Assembly: GCA_025331125.1 (NCBI GenBank)
Contig: JAOALB010000001.1
Span: 1,054,001-1,118,000 of the forward strand
DNA length: 64,000 nt
Direction of reading: 5' to 3'
Source: Mycogone perniciosa
Lineage: Eukaryota > Ascomycota > Sordariomycetes > Hypocreales > Hypocreaceae
The notes under the pieces were generated by a model. It saw nothing but the letters and a program-made list of their open reading frames with translations. It ran no database searches and was not told the origin of the DNA. A program made the position numbers and the translations under genes. The stretch's first letter is position 1; every line of letters starts with the position of its first letter. Below, one piece after another: positions 34,928 through 47,073 of the stretch.

Positions 34928-37900
34928 TCACCTAGAATGTGTCCGTGTCTTGGCTCGCAATGGTGCCAAAAGTGTCTGCATGATCCCATTAGCAGGCGCT
35001 CGCTTTTGCTGCTCTGTCAATTGCCGCGACATACCTCGCTTCCGCCGTCTCTCCTCCCTTGCCGCCTCCTCTTCGGGGCTCTTGGGTGTCATGGCCCTCG
35101 GCCCGCTAGGCCTCCGTGTAGGCATGCCCAATGCAGCGTTGAGGTTTTTGTTCTCAGGCTTGGGGCTGCTGCTCGTATACTGGCTGACATAGGTGCCAGT
35201 GCCACTTGCGTAGCCACTTTCGTAGCTCTGAGGAGCCAGGGGACTCTTCTGCAACGCCGAGACGCGCGTGGATCTCGGTGGTGTCTGTTGTGATGATGGG
35301 CTCACTACAGGCCCCTTGGGTGGCCGAGGTGGGCCAGACTGCCGTGTTGGCGACTGCCAGTATTCCCCTTCCCGCTCAGCGCCGGTTCCACTATTGTACT
35401 TGCTGGAGTTTGAGTGAATACGGTTGAGACTTGTAACAGATCCTGCCCAGTCAGCCGATCGTGGTGTCGCCGGGGCATCGTACTCCTGAGCAGAGTGCTC
35501 TAGCGCCGTTCTGAATCGCTCCGTCTGTCCAGTCCTTGGCTGCGGATGCTGCAAATTCAGTGAGTTGCGGTGCGCCTTGTACTTGGGATCCTCTGGCGTC
35601 ATATATGGTGGGATGGGCGGATCCATTGATTCAACGATTTCGTGGGCTGGTGCAAGCTGTGCTTCTGAAAATCCAGAATGTAACTTGTCTTCTCCATATG
35701 GGTCGTTTCGGTAGGCGTCATCATGTGAAGCCATGCTTGATCCAGACCGTGATTGCATCTGATCGTCATACTTTGCCTCCTTCTTGGTGCTTCCGCCTCC
35801 GCTTCCGCGTAGTGCCCTGCTGACGCTAGATGCCGTTGTTCCGGACCAGCGGGAGATCTTTGGTAGCCATCCGCCCGAATTTCCCGGCTTGTGTTTCTTG
35901 CCCTTGTCGCTCCGGGGCGTGTTATCGGCGCTCAGTGGCTGATCCTGAACCGGACCAGCCAATTGTGGTGCCGTCTCCGGTGGAAGGGAGCCGCCGCGTT
36001 GAGTGTTGTCGAGGTGCCCAGGGCTCCGCACGTTTGTATTGGCCCGCTCCAGCGATGGGCTTGGGTGATCATATTCATATTCCTCATCATGTTCTTGGAC
36101 GGTGCTGATGCGGTTGTCTGAGAACTTGCGTTGCCCTTGCGATACCGACAAATGGCCCGACTGGCTGGCATGGCTAATGGTGGAGTTGCCCTCAGGCTCA
36201 TAGCCCTTGTCCTGCTCATACTGCACCTCAGGCTGGAGATTCTCAAACGACTGTCCATGTCCACCCGTGGAGATCGGGGCTGTTTGAGTCTTGAGAATGT
36301 CCACCTCGCCCAGAAGCTGCATCAGCATGTCCTCAATTCGACTGAGATCACTAGTTCCCTTGGCGCTGAGGCCCTGCAGAGCTCGCTTCCATAGAGCCTT
36401 CTTCTTGACCGTAACGTCATCAATAGTGGTACCAGCGATGGAACCGCTTTGCACGGACCGAGCGGCACCTGGATAGGGTCGTGGTCCGTTAATAGCCTTT
36501 TGAAGCTTCTCCGTGTTCTCAACATTGGCAAAGATGACGTCATCACCAGTGTCTTGCACAAGCTCCTTCATCTCCCGGAACGAATTACGCATCTCGAGCG
36601 CTGCGTTCATAAGCAGCGCAACGATCTCCGTATCGCGGGCACTCCTCTGAGCATCACGCACCATAAGCTACAGCGAATTAGTAAACTGTCATCTAAACAA
36701 AGGTAAGAAGCTGAAGATGACTTACATGCTGCATCAGCGCAAGGATATCCTTGTTCTCAATACGCTCGATACCTGCACCAGTGGCTGCATCATAGAAAGG
36801 AGATCCCATCCCCTGTGACATGCCGCTCAGATGACGGCCATGGTCCTTTGATCCATAGAACCCTTCACCGCCCATGAGACTAGTTGAGCCAGCAATGTTG
36901 AGGGCTTTGCCCTTGGGCTCGATATCTGGCGTCCGATTGGGGCCATTGGACATGTACCCTTCATCGTATTTATGAAAGCCAGGGCTGCCAGTGCTATACG
37001 GAGCACTGTAATGTCCTCCAAGGCCCCGATTTCCAAGAAGATTGTCATTGAGGGCAGGATTGACAATGGGGCTGGCATCCTCGTAGGGGTTAGTGACAAG
37101 CGTGTCACGCTTGCGATCGTCAGATGTGCGTTGCCAGTCATCGTGATCCTGGCTTGGCTCTCGACTATGGCCTGCGAAGCCGGCGGCCTCATCTTTTGTT
37201 TCATCCTCCTCAATCGTGTGAATTACTTGTCCATACTCAGTGGGCGTCGCCTTGCCAGACCACTGGCCTGGTCGCTCCTCATCGAGAGGTTCATGTAGGA
37301 CAGAGGGATTCGTCTGGAGGTCATCATCCATGTAGCCAAGCTCTGGCATGGGGTGGTCCACGTCTGGAAGACCACTAGCATCCATTTTGGGAGGATCAAA
37401 AGCCAGTCTGTCCATGCTGTGGGTAGGAGTGTTGCGCGGCTCCCAACCGTCCATGGCTCGTTCCTTGAACGACTTGTTACGGAAAACTCCGGCGGGCTGA
37501 AAATTGTCTTCTGCCTCTTCCTCGACGGTAGCCTGCTTTCTTTCCTGTGCAGCCTTAAGAGCTGCTGCTGCGGCTCCAACCGCACCGGCGGTAATGGCTG
37601 CTTCAGAGGACGTCGGTGAGTGCCGGTATTTAGTACGAGGCACCTTTCGTCCGTGCTCGTCGATTTCATATTCAGAAAACTCATGTGACGGAGCAAGGGA
37701 CCTAGACTCGGGCTCATCCTCATATCCCTGCCGACCGTCTGTGGACCGCTTGTCGGGGCTGACGCCACGGCTGCTCTGGAGCTTTGATTGATCATCGTAT
37801 GAGAGGGTGGAGTCTCTTGGCGCAGTGTAGTCGTAGCCCGACCCACTGGTCAAAACTGACTGGTCAAGCATGGAGCCGTCAATTAAGGAGGCAACGGCGG

Positions 37901-40175
37901 ACTCGGCTCCAATAAGTGGGTTCACAATGTTTGGATTCGCGATAATTCCTCGCACCGCCTTTCCTGCAGCTGTCTGCTCATACTGGGCATTGTCGGAGTA
38001 GCCTGTGTTCTTCTGGCCTTCTGAAGAGAGTTGATCAAATTCTCTGCTCCGCATGTTGCTGGGGATGGAATCGAGCGATTGTATTGAGCGACTATGATGG
38101 AGACGCTCTGGAGATTTGCCAGGCGAGTAGCCATCGGCTCTAGAGTTTCTTGTTGGAACTTCGCCATCCGCTTCTGTAAATCCAGAGACACTAGGAATCG
38201 GGCTTAAACCCCGTGCGCCGGCCTGATATGGGACATATTTCAGAGGTGGGGGAACGTCTTGTGTGTTGTAGTAGGCATCATCGTAGCCGTCATAGTCACC
38301 GGGATCGGATATCTCCCGAGTAGTCTCCTCGTAATTGTTGTAGCTAACGGGAACTCTGTGGCCAAATTCGTCTGTCTCATATTCCACCTCTGTGTATTCT
38401 TTCTTCCCACGAGGCAAGGCTGTCAAGTCTCCATGAGATACATTGGCATGACTAGTGCCCAATGTGTGTTGAAGGCCAAGAGGTGTCCTCGAAGCCGTCG
38501 GCGTTGAGACTGGTGATGTTACTTCTCTTTGCTTGTCAGGCCCGGGAACAAGTTCTTCGGTGGCGGAATGAGGCCCGTCAGATTCAGCAGATAGAATCGA
38601 GGTTCTTGTCATTTCTGATGGGTTGATCTCGCTCATTAGTGGCATTGGTGGAGCAGGTGGCACCTCTTCCACCTCATATTCTTCGGCGTACCGATCCCGA
38701 CCTAGACTTCTGCTTCTAGCTCTGGACTCTGTCCTCCTCCGGCGTCGTTCACGTTGTTTCCTCTCGCCAGTTTCAGACTGGTCATCTAACGTAGAGGACA
38801 GTGCTTTTGTCATCGCCGCACCAGCAGCGGCAGCTTTGACCAAGTTATTACTTCTCTTGGGAGTGGCATCGTCATCGTGTGCCTGGTATTCACCCTCGAT
38901 AGAGTCCCGGCTGGGACTGTGCAAGGACAGATCATCGTAGTCATGACGTGCCTCACGGTTCCGTCTTTCCTTGGGTTTACTAGAGCTGTCCCTATCTCTT
39001 GTTGACTCCGGCCGTTGGCTAACAGACCGCCTGCGGTCTACAGCAAGATCTTCCCTTGAAGCAGATGTCCCAGTTGAAGTGAAAGACGCTCGTCGACTCT
39101 CACGCTTGCTCTGCTCCCGCTTGAGGGCGCTTAACTCTGGCAAGATCAGCCTGCGGATAGCATCCTCGACAGTTTCCAGCAACTTGGGATTGTTTATGGA
39201 TGACTTGGAAGCACCAGAGCGCATAGAGCGGGTATCCAGAGAACGATGGCTCGGTGCCATATTTGACGACAAAACACTTGACTCGACTGCAGACATGTGT
39301 GGTAGATATGAGTCTGTGTGACTTCGGCTAGAGCGGCGTCGAGAAAAGTAGTACTCATCAGGCGCAACCTCGCCGACGCTCCCTGCCCTGCTTTTCGAAC
39401 GTCTCTTTCGCTCTGACTTCTCCTTGGGTCTCTCTGAAACCTTGGAGCGCTCCTTGCCACTACTCCGGCCCTTGGTGCTTCGGATGTCATCAAAGGCGTC
39501 GTCAATTACTGAGCCTGGTGCTGTGCCCCCAGCCAGCACCTCGCCTCCAGGGCCTGTGCCATCCAGAAAGCTGTCCGTAGGTATCGCCGAGATCTCTGAC
39601 ATGTTTCCAGGCTGGTAGGTTTCCCTCTCTCCAGACGGGATGAGAGGACTTGCTGGACGGCGGCGTCGATGGCCTCGGTCAATCTCTATGTCGATGGGGT
39701 TTCTAGAGACATTGGACTCCTCGGTAGCGGATGCGTACGACGTCACACTATGACCGTCCTCGCCTTCGTGCAGCTCAATATCTCGTGCGGCAATTGCATC
39801 GTCCAGTGGGATCCGTCGTGTCAAGGAAGCTTTGCGACTGCCCTTTGTTTCCGTGACCTGAATGTGATCCCCTCGTCCTTTCTTGGAGGGCGTCAGTCGC
39901 ACCCGTACGCTGGGCTTGCGGCTAGTTGTGCTCCCATTCTTGCCGCCTTCGAAGTACTCGATCAGCAGCGAGGTCTGTGAGCGATTGGCCCGGTGACCGC
40001 GGGTGCGGATGGTGACGGGAGTGCCATCGTCTGGCAGCGAGTAGGTTGATTTCTCGTCACCGGGCTTGGAGATCTCGGCGGTCAGCTCCGTGGGGGTGGT
40101 CGTCTCGTCGGTCTCGGTCGGGGCTGGCAGCGGAAGGGCACGGCTGATATCACTTCTGGTATCGAGGCCCATCAT
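34928..40175 (-). CDS. Large disordered fungal protein with short helical islands
   Basis: Exons 40175..36726 and 36667..34928 join across a 58-nt intron (GTAAGT...GTAG) to 1729 aa. Most of the chain is Ser/Arg/Glu/Pro-rich and predicted disordered by eye, with SR-type patches (KSRAGS, SRARSRSLGRD). Islands that look conserved or helical are an N-terminal basic segment (TIRTRGHRANRSQTSLLIEY, VRVRLTPSKKGRGDH), a helix near NPKLLETVEDAIRRLILPEL, and, spanning the intron, ALMQHLMVRDAQRSARDTE with ALEMRNSFREMKELVQDTG and FANVENTEKLQKAINGPR. The C-terminus is MQTLLAPLRAKTRTHSR. No catalytic domain or membrane segment is seen. A scaffold or cortical/septal protein would fit this style, but that is only a guess. 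Start: the first ATG of an ATG-ATG pair. Confidence 0.8.
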
Positions 40176-40877
40176 GATGCTGTGTCGGGCGGCGGCAAGG
40201 GATGCAATGCCCTTGTCCTTGATGGTATTCTGCTATTCGGGGGTGGGGAATGCAGAGGTGCCTCCAAGACCAACTCCTGACAGCGAGGGACGGTCAGGAC
40301 TGAAAGGGAGAGATTAAATGCAAATAACTAATATCAAGACATCCGGAAGGGAAGCTCGACGCCAGGAAGAGGAGACCTGAGCCGGCGTTAGTAAGAAAGA
40401 AGAAAGACTAGGACAAAAAACGAGGCCGCTGTCACCCGCTCGAGATGGCGGCGGCGCAGTGATTCGGAACTCACAGGACGAAAGAGGAGAAGCTGAAGGG
40501 GGAGGGCAGGGCAGTTGTACAAGGTGGCGAAGCTCAGGCAGCGAGAGACAGGCACTGACTGGGCCAAACGGCCAAGATGGGTAGGTGGCTACTTGGTACG
40601 GATACTAGTAGTAGCGGCTTTGCTGCAAACTCCCACAGCGACGGAGACGGACAGCAGAGACGGTGCAGCGAACCGGGGGGAGTGCTGCAGGACGGAGGAG
40701 TAAGTAGGTATGTATGATGTGCGGGCGGGCGGGCTGGCTGCTGTATGTTGGAGGTGTATGTGTGTGTAAGGGATAATATGGATACTAATGTGCAAGCAAG
40801 GACGCTCCTTGTGGCCGGAGATCCTCTGGCGAACGAGGGACAGCGACGGAGACGACGAGGAGTGGGCAGGCGGGCAG

Positions 40878-40902
40878 CGCAGCAGCAGCAGCAGCAGCAG
40901 CG
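40878..40902. repeat. (GCA)n trinucleotide tract
   Basis: About eight GCA/CAG units in the leader or promoter of the minus-strand disordered-protein gene, where they read as (TGC)n. Confidence 0.85.
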
Positions 40903-41592
40903 AGGAGCAAGGAACGAGAGGAGAGGCGGAGAAGACGATAGGACGAGGCTTTGTTATTGTCCAGAAGCGGGCTGGGGCCTCTGCTTGATGAGTTGGCGTT
41001 GCCGATGAGCTTGTCCAATGAAGCCTGGTGACAGGGGGGTATGAGCGCCGCTCGCTGGGTTTTTACGGGTGTGCTAGTGAAGCTGTGCGGTTAGTACAGG
41101 TGGTACTTGGGCGGTACATGAGCCACAAACCACCGTTACCAACCACCACTTTTTTTTTCCTTGGGTCATGTCGGGCGGTGGAGGGCCAGGCCTGGGTGCT
41201 ACCTAGTATGATGTGGTTCTCGTTGGTTTCATTGCGTGAAATTGTGCTACGATGGACGCAGTGCGAAGCACCATTCAAACATGTATCCATAGAGGCCCAG
41301 CAAGCTAATTATGAGGGAGAACGGCAATGGCAGTGACCCCAATCAATTGTGCGAGATCAAGGCAATGGTGACAATCATGACGATGGCCAATGTCTCTCGC
41401 TGATGTACCTTTTCTGTACCACCTGTCTCGCCTTTTTTTCTTCTCGTGGCTGGTCCATTCATCCATATCCATGTTGCATCACCCCGGCCGGCACACCACC
41501 ATCGGCTCCCAAGCACACAAGGAGCGCGCGCGCTACTCCGTAGAGGATCCATTGATGTTGAATGATAAATTTCTTTTCATCGAGGCTCGCTT

Positions 41593-41610
41593 GTACTCGT
41601 ACGGAGTACG
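41593..41610. repeat. Dispersed motif copy with palindromic core
   Basis: GTACTCGTACGGAGTACG, a variant of the GTACTCCGTAC motif in both orientations, with another partial copy (GTACGGAGCACTCC) about 70 bp downstream. Confidence 0.75.
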
Positions 41611-41867
41611 GGAGGCTGGACGGAGACTTGGTGCAAGATATTGCCCACCGTTCTCTCTAGTACGAGCACTTCCATTAGTGGTACGGAGCACTCCACAACA
41701 AGTATCAAAGACCGGGGGAGAACTGAGAGATGGGCCAAAGACACAAGTTTATTGAAATAAGTCATTTCAGCCTTCCGGGCATTCATTGCGCCGGTGAGGG
41801 CACTTTGATACCTACCAAGGACATACTCGTAGAACTAAAATTAGTCATACGAAAAGACATTCGTTCA

Positions 41868-42074
41868 TTACTCGTTGAGGCAGGCCACAAACCGATTCTC
41901 CAGAGTCTCAAGTCTCTTCTCGAGACAGATGAGCTTTTGGTCCATAAGTTCACTCAGCGCGATGATGGCATCCAATATAGCTCAGCTGTCATTGCCAGCA
42001 TCAATTTGTCCCTGAACTGCCGCAGATATCCTGGTCCTGGCATCCCATATCGTCAGCAACGATGTGTTGATCAT
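41868..42074 (-). pseudogene. Possible coding remnant with in-frame TGA
   Basis: From an ATG at 42074 the minus strand reads 30 codons (starting MINTSLLTIWDARTRISAAV), then TGA at 41984-41982, then continues in the same frame for 37 protein-like codons (LDAIIALSELMDQKL, then LEKRLETLENRFVACLNE) to TAA at 41868. The second part is a good heptad-type helix. No splice pair removes the TGA. It may be a decayed gene, the 3' end of a spliced gene I cannot assemble, or chance. Confidence 0.25.
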
Positions 42075-43473
42075 TTTGTGACGTTCCGGGTGGGGTCAAG
42101 AAAACCTGTAGAGACTGAGCGCCAACCAGCCACCAATGGGCGCCACAGCCGCCTGAGCGCCATCTCGCTGGCAGGGAAACCAACCACCCGCCTTGACTCT
42201 TGGCTAGGTAGGCGTATTGAGCTCCATGTTGAAAGGTCCGTGATGCACATGGTTCCGGCATTTTCTTTCTCGTCTTCGTACATGAGAACTGACATGTTGT
42301 AAAGAATCTTAAAAATCGTTATTATTCCACTTTTTCCCCAGGCTTATTTAACACATGCCATTCCAGTCGATAGGGCTGAGACGCACTCCCGAATTCTTTG
42401 CTGCAACCTCTTCCTCAACAGGCAAACAGGATCCTAAAGTGGACTCTGTTGGAATGCAACCCAACTAGAAAGTTTTAATTAACGTCGTATGGAGTCTTCC
42501 CCCAACTACTCCGGAACCGTGAAATGAAATATTTGAGTGCTATTACCAGTACTATAACAAACGCGTATCTCACATTCAGCAAATATCGCCGATCACAACA
42601 GGACTATGAGTACTCCGTACTTCGAATGTATTATTGATGATAGGAACAGTTTCAACGCCACGTAATGAGCCTTGAAACCTCTCATACTCTTCATAAGACC
42701 CGCAGTACGAGTACAAGTACAATACGAAATTGAGCCTCATTTCGTTGTCTATCGTCCCAATTCGATCATCACCTGAAGTTCATGTTTTCTTTTTCTTTCC
42801 CTTTTGGAGCCCGCCAGATCGCCGCCACAGCAACGGGCCACCCTATGCATCAAGAAAAACTCACCCTCTTTTCTCAAACACATCGCCGCTGCTATTTTCT
42901 CCACACGAGATGTATTTGGAGGTCCCTCACAGTATAGCCAAAAACGACGTCATGAATGGCGCCTTGACCCTGGCAACGGATGTACGGGTGTTCTTTCGAC
43001 GCGAAAGCTGTGGAACAAGTCGAGGCGAATGGATGAGCCGCATCGAGAATCACATAGATAGTTAGTTGATGGATTCCGAAAAAGGGAAGAGAACAAAAGT
43101 TTACAGACTATTCCGGATGAACAGAGTAATACAATACTCGCCAAGAGAATGGCATGTAAATAGATGGTTTCTGTTGCCTCTGCCTTCCGCTCAAGTCTTA
43201 TACATAGGTAGGTACGTTAGACATATCTTTGAAAGTCTGCGTCCACAGCTTGCGTAAGGTGCCTCCAAAGACGGTTTAACGAAATATTTCTTGTCATTAA
43301 CATTATCTCATTGACTAATACTCTATACTCGTAAACTCGTTGGCATCCATTGCTTATCATCTTCCCACCCCATAAACGCCAAAAAAAAGGAGCATAGTCT
43401 TGCCCATTATAGTTCTCAAAATGCCATTTCGTGTCCAACAAAGAAACCAAATCCAACAACCACTGCCCATATC

Positions 43474-43884
43474 TTATAAATCTGCTCTCCTTGAACCCGC
43501 CGTCACCACCGGCGCCGGTTCCGCAACATACTCGGGTGGCCTTCTCCCCTCTTCTAGTTCTCTCAACTCCGTCCCGGAATTCTCCCCATCCGGCGCTGTC
43601 GCCGCCACCGTCTTCTTTCTCTCGTACGGCGGCGGGGCCTCGCCTAACTCGTTGAGTCCTTCCTCATCCGACTGTGTGCCGTCCAAGGGGGTTCGCCGGA
43701 AGCGTGCAACGTATATTACATTTCCACCGGGCATTCGCCCGCGAGGCCATATTCGGTGTTCGGCACCGCGGCGACGGCGTCGTCGTAGATGGAAGATTAT
43801 TGCTATGGAACCGACGACGAGTATAGCGATGAGGGGTATGATGACGTAGGTGAAGGGTTCGGGTGATGTTGAGGTGTTGTTCAT
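43474..43884 (-). CDS. Small single-pass membrane protein with two PPxY motifs
   Basis: Intronless, 136 aa. A short N-terminus with a glycosylation sequon (MNNTSTSPEP) precedes a membrane helix at residues 12-31 (VIIPLIAILVVGSIAIIF), a six-Arg stop-transfer cluster, and a roughly 100-residue polar tail. The tail carries APPPYE (P84-Y87) and RPPEYV (P116-Y119); both fit PPxY, the ligand of WW domains. By the positive-inside rule the tail is cytosolic. In yeast, small membrane proteins with tail PPxY motifs, such as Rcr1 and Bsd2, recruit the Rsp5 ubiquitin ligase to membrane cargo; a similar adaptor role here is inference. I do not recognise a named family. The start codon is the first ATG, directly before the sequon. 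Confidence 0.75.
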   Translation of the reverse strand: MNNTSTSPEPFTYVIIPLIAILVVGSIAIIFHLRRRRRRGAEHRIWPRGRMPGGNVIYVARFRRTPLDGTQSDEEGLNELGEAPPPYERKKTVAATAPDGENSGTELRELEEGRRPPEYVAEPAPVVTAGSRRADL

Positions 43885-44934
43885 GGTGCCAGGGCTCGTA
43901 GATGTATGAGATTCTTTTTTTTTTTTTTTAAAAAAGGCCCCTTGCGTGTTTGTTTTGATGGAAAAGTCGCGTCCTTATCGGTCTTGGACTAGAACCTGAC
44001 TATTCAAGCCTCTGACGGTAGGTGGTCCTTGTTGTTGGTGGTGGTGGTGTTATTGCGTGTCGGTCCGTCTAGTGCGGCGAGGCGAGGCGATTCAAATCGA
44101 TTTGAAGTAACACTGAAAGCAAGGAGCAGAGAAAGCAACGAAGCATACATGAATTAAGATGGATAGATTAAGTTGACAGGATTGGGAGGCGAGGCTAGAT
44201 AAGAGGAAATGGCAATGTGTACCTACTTCGTCGAGCGATGACGAAACTTTATCTCAACTATAGGGTGGTCAACGTCATTCGCTCTCGTCTCGCTCTAATG
44301 TACGATGTCCCCGTATTTACCATCAGCTGCCGGATCCTGTGGCTCCGGAGCTTGCATCGAGCCTTGGTGGCTGTGGTCACTGGTGGTGTGCTTCGTACTG
44401 GGCTGGCAGTCTTTGGGGCTTCTTAGTTGGGCGTCTTGGGTGCTTTTATTAGAAATCGGATCATTTAATGCGGACACCACGGCAGGGACATGCCGTTTTG
44501 TTGCAGGTTAAGTTTCAGGCATTACTTCGTGCCCTAATAGGAAATCGCAGTAGATACCTAGTAGCATTCGATGGCATCCTGATGTCCTTTTCACAGTGTC
44601 AGTGTGGTATGGAATTAAATACGAAACAGAAGTACTCCGTAGTAGCAGTATTTATGTTCTTACATCTTTGCCTCCCGCTTTACGGAATACGTCCGGAGAG
44701 CTCGGAGTTTAGATCCACACGGCCTGCCGGCGGCTTTGGGCTTGGGATTTGGAATTGGCACATAGCGGCCCCACACATCCTGAGGCAGGCTGTACGGAGT
44801 ACGCGGTCTCGCTTGGCATGGATGACACTAATACTCAGCCTTGCACTTTTGGTCACCAGCCATCCATCTTCCAAATCACCATCGCCCGAGCAATAGCAAC
44901 AGCAACAGCAGCAGCAAAAGGACCAGTCGCCAAA
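43885..44934. other. Divergent spacer between the PPxY gene and tfb5
   Basis: This contains a T13/A6 homopolymer at about 43915-43936, dispersed-motif copies near 44632 and 44792, and a CAG-type (AGCAAC)n run just before the tfb5 ATG. No gene is supported. Confidence 0.5.
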
Positions 44935-45267
44935 ATGCCTCGCGCAATCAGAGGTTCGCTCTCTATTTCGCCCTTTCCCCAAGATCGCCGGCTCACTAAC
45001 CCCAACTCTAGGAGTCCTCATCGAGTGCGATCCCTCCATCAAGTCCATCATTGTCAACATCGACAGCGCCAATCACGACTTCATCATCGAAGACCTCGAC
45101 GAGGAGCGCGTTGTAGTCAAGGAAAACATGGTTGCCCTTCTCAAGCAGAAGCTCGAGGATGTGTGTCTTTCTTCGCGTCTCCGCTGTGATACTTGTGTGC
45201 TCACTTTATTCTCTGGTAGCGTCTCAAAGAAAACCTTCCACCCGTGGACGAATCGGGTTCCGAGTAG
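44935..45267 (+). CDS. tfb5: TFIIH subunit Tfb5 (TTDA/GTF2H5 homologue)
   Basis: Three exons, 44935..44953, 45012..45160 and 45220..45267, give 71 aa, the usual length. The protein begins MPRAIRGVLIECDPSIKSII and continues FIIEDLDEERVVVKENMVAL to the end RLKENLPPVDESGSE. These are hallmark Tfb5 stretches. Tfb5 binds Tfb2 (p52) and stimulates the Ssl2/XPB ATPase in nucleotide-excision repair and transcription initiation. The first exon is only 19 nt, and its intron starts GTTCGC, a weak donor. The second intron starts GTGTGT. It was assembled entirely by splice logic and family match. Confidence 0.94.
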
Positions 45268-45395
45268 TAGGCTGTGTTGCGTGTATCCAACATCGCAGAC
45301 TAGATATGCCATGATGAACCCAATACCGTTGTCATGTTACAAATACATATCTAGCTGCACCATGCCATACAACCGCCCGTAGCTACGAGCACCAT

Positions 45396-46353
45396 CTACA
45401 GCTTCTCAAACCTCGGCTTCACCTTCTTCAACCCACTCATCAACGCCGCCGAGAAATCCCCTCCCTGCACCGCCACGGAATTCCAGATCTGCGTATACCT
45501 CAAGCTATCCGCCGTCCCATGCTCCCTCCCATAATTCAACAACTCCTTCGTGCCCTGCACCGCCACGGGACTCTTCTCCGCCAGCAGCGTCGCCAGATCC
45601 ACCGCCGCCTGCACCGTCTTGGCCTTGTCCTCAAGCACCCTGCTCACGAAGCCAACCGAAAGCGCCTCCTGTGCAAAGAAGTCCCGCGCCGTGAGACACA
45701 CCTCCTTCACCCACGATGTCGATCCTACAATCTTGGGCAGACGCGCGAGCGTGCCGATGTCGGCCGCGAGACCAACGTCCACCTCCTTGACGGCAAGGCG
45801 CGTATTCGAAGCGCAGAAACGGATATCAGCACAGCAGGCAATATCAATAGCCAAGCCGATAGAAACCCCATGAAGCGCACAGATCACAGCTGTAACCAGA
45901 ACCCATTAGCCAAACCACACCTCCATAGACCAAAACAAAAGAGACAACAATAGAAGAAAGAAAAAAAGCAAGAAAGAATCCTAAAAACTTACGCTTCTCA
46001 CACTTCTCCATCGCACTAATACTGCTCTGAAACTCCTCAATATGCGCCCTCAACAACTTCGCCTTCTTCATCACATCCCCCTGCGCATTCAACACGCTAT
46101 CCTCCGACGCAGACTGCACATCCAGTCCCGCCGTGAAGGCCTTCTCGCCCGCGCCGCTCAGCACCACGGCGCGCACATCCGCATCCGCGCTGAGCTGCTC
46201 AAACACCTGTCCAAACTCGATCCACACCGGGTGCGAAAACGCATTGAGTTTCTGCGGACGGTTGATCTCCACGTGCGCCACCAGCGGCGCTGGCGAGCTC
46301 ACCAGGAAGTGCTTGTAGGCGCTGTATGCTGGAATTGGTGTTGCGGTCGACAT
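45396..46353 (-). CDS. Delta(3,5)-delta(2,4)-dienoyl-CoA isomerase (ECH1/crotonase family)
   Basis: Exons 46353..45993 and 45889..45396 give 284 aa. Crotonase fold markers: VAHVEINRPQKLNAFSHPVW, the oxyanion-hole region GEKAFTAGLDVQS and CALHGVSIGLAIDIACCADI, then EVDVGLAADIGTLARLPK. The acidic residues known to be catalytic in rat ECH1 all have counterparts (D in LAIDI, E in KEVD, D in LAADIG), which separates it from plain enoyl-CoA hydratase. The enzyme shifts double bonds in the breakdown of unsaturated fatty acids, usually in peroxisomes of fungi. The C-terminus is RFEKL, so the last three residues (EKL) are not a canonical PTS1. Confidence 0.93.
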
Positions 46354-47073
46354 CTTTAGTTAGAGTAGCTTGAATTCTTAAATTGCGTGTAGGAGATGGA
46401 AGGGAGTAATTGTAGAATCAGGATGTCAATTATGGTAGTATTTTAAAGTACAGGTTGGAACGTTAGGGAGAGGGAGGGATTCAAAGTGATTTGAACATAA
46501 TAATACAAGGTGAGATGACGCTCCCCGGATGCCGAGGTTCCAAAATCGGTAGTGGGGCAGAGCCGAGTTCGAGTAAGCTTCCCCCAGCAAAATGATGCTA
46601 GAATGTTGAATTGCGATGTTCAATACGAACTTTACGAAGACAACCATGAAGTCAATGACTGGACAAAGCATGGCACATGGAGGAGATTTGTTGAATATTT
46701 CTAATCAAGACCTGGGCATTGTCGATTACGGTTATACAGTAGCAGTACTTCGTACTTGCTGGATACTTTCGGCTACCAAGAACCTGGCCAATCATCACAT
46801 GTACGTGGCAGAGAAGACGGGCTGATATGCTTTTGCAGAAACACGATGCATATATAAACAATGGCCCAAAGCCTAGACTATAACATTATAGTAATCGTTC
46901 TCGCTCCAGTCGTGACTTTCCAGACCAAGACACCAGTTCCCACGCTTATAGCCCATTCCAAATTCCGACTACACTGTCATTAAGCCACCTGCTCTATCAC
47001 AGGATACAAGACAAGGCCATTGATACCAAAAGCAAATCAAAACAACAAGTTCAATGAATCTCAATTCAGACCT
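46354..47073. other. Spacer between the GH72 and dienoyl isomerase genes
   Basis: This holds the isomerase promoter and the GH72 3' flank. A motif variant (AGTACTTCGTACT) lies near 46745. No gene or RNA is seen. Confidence 0.5.

Larger units (their letters stand above)
40176..43473. other. Long spacer upstream of the disordered-protein gene
   Basis: The first 0.9 kb are GC-rich with a (GCA)n tract and are probably promoter or leader of the minus-strand gene. The rest contains dispersed-motif copies near 41540, 41593-41610 and 42609, and a possible broken minus-strand coding segment at 41868-42074. The long overlapping ORF at 41730-42302 has no recognisable domain. Confidence 0.5.

Noticed and set aside
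41730..42302. 190-codon plus-strand ORF
   Set aside because: No recognised domain; the opposite strand carries the better helix-like coding pattern.
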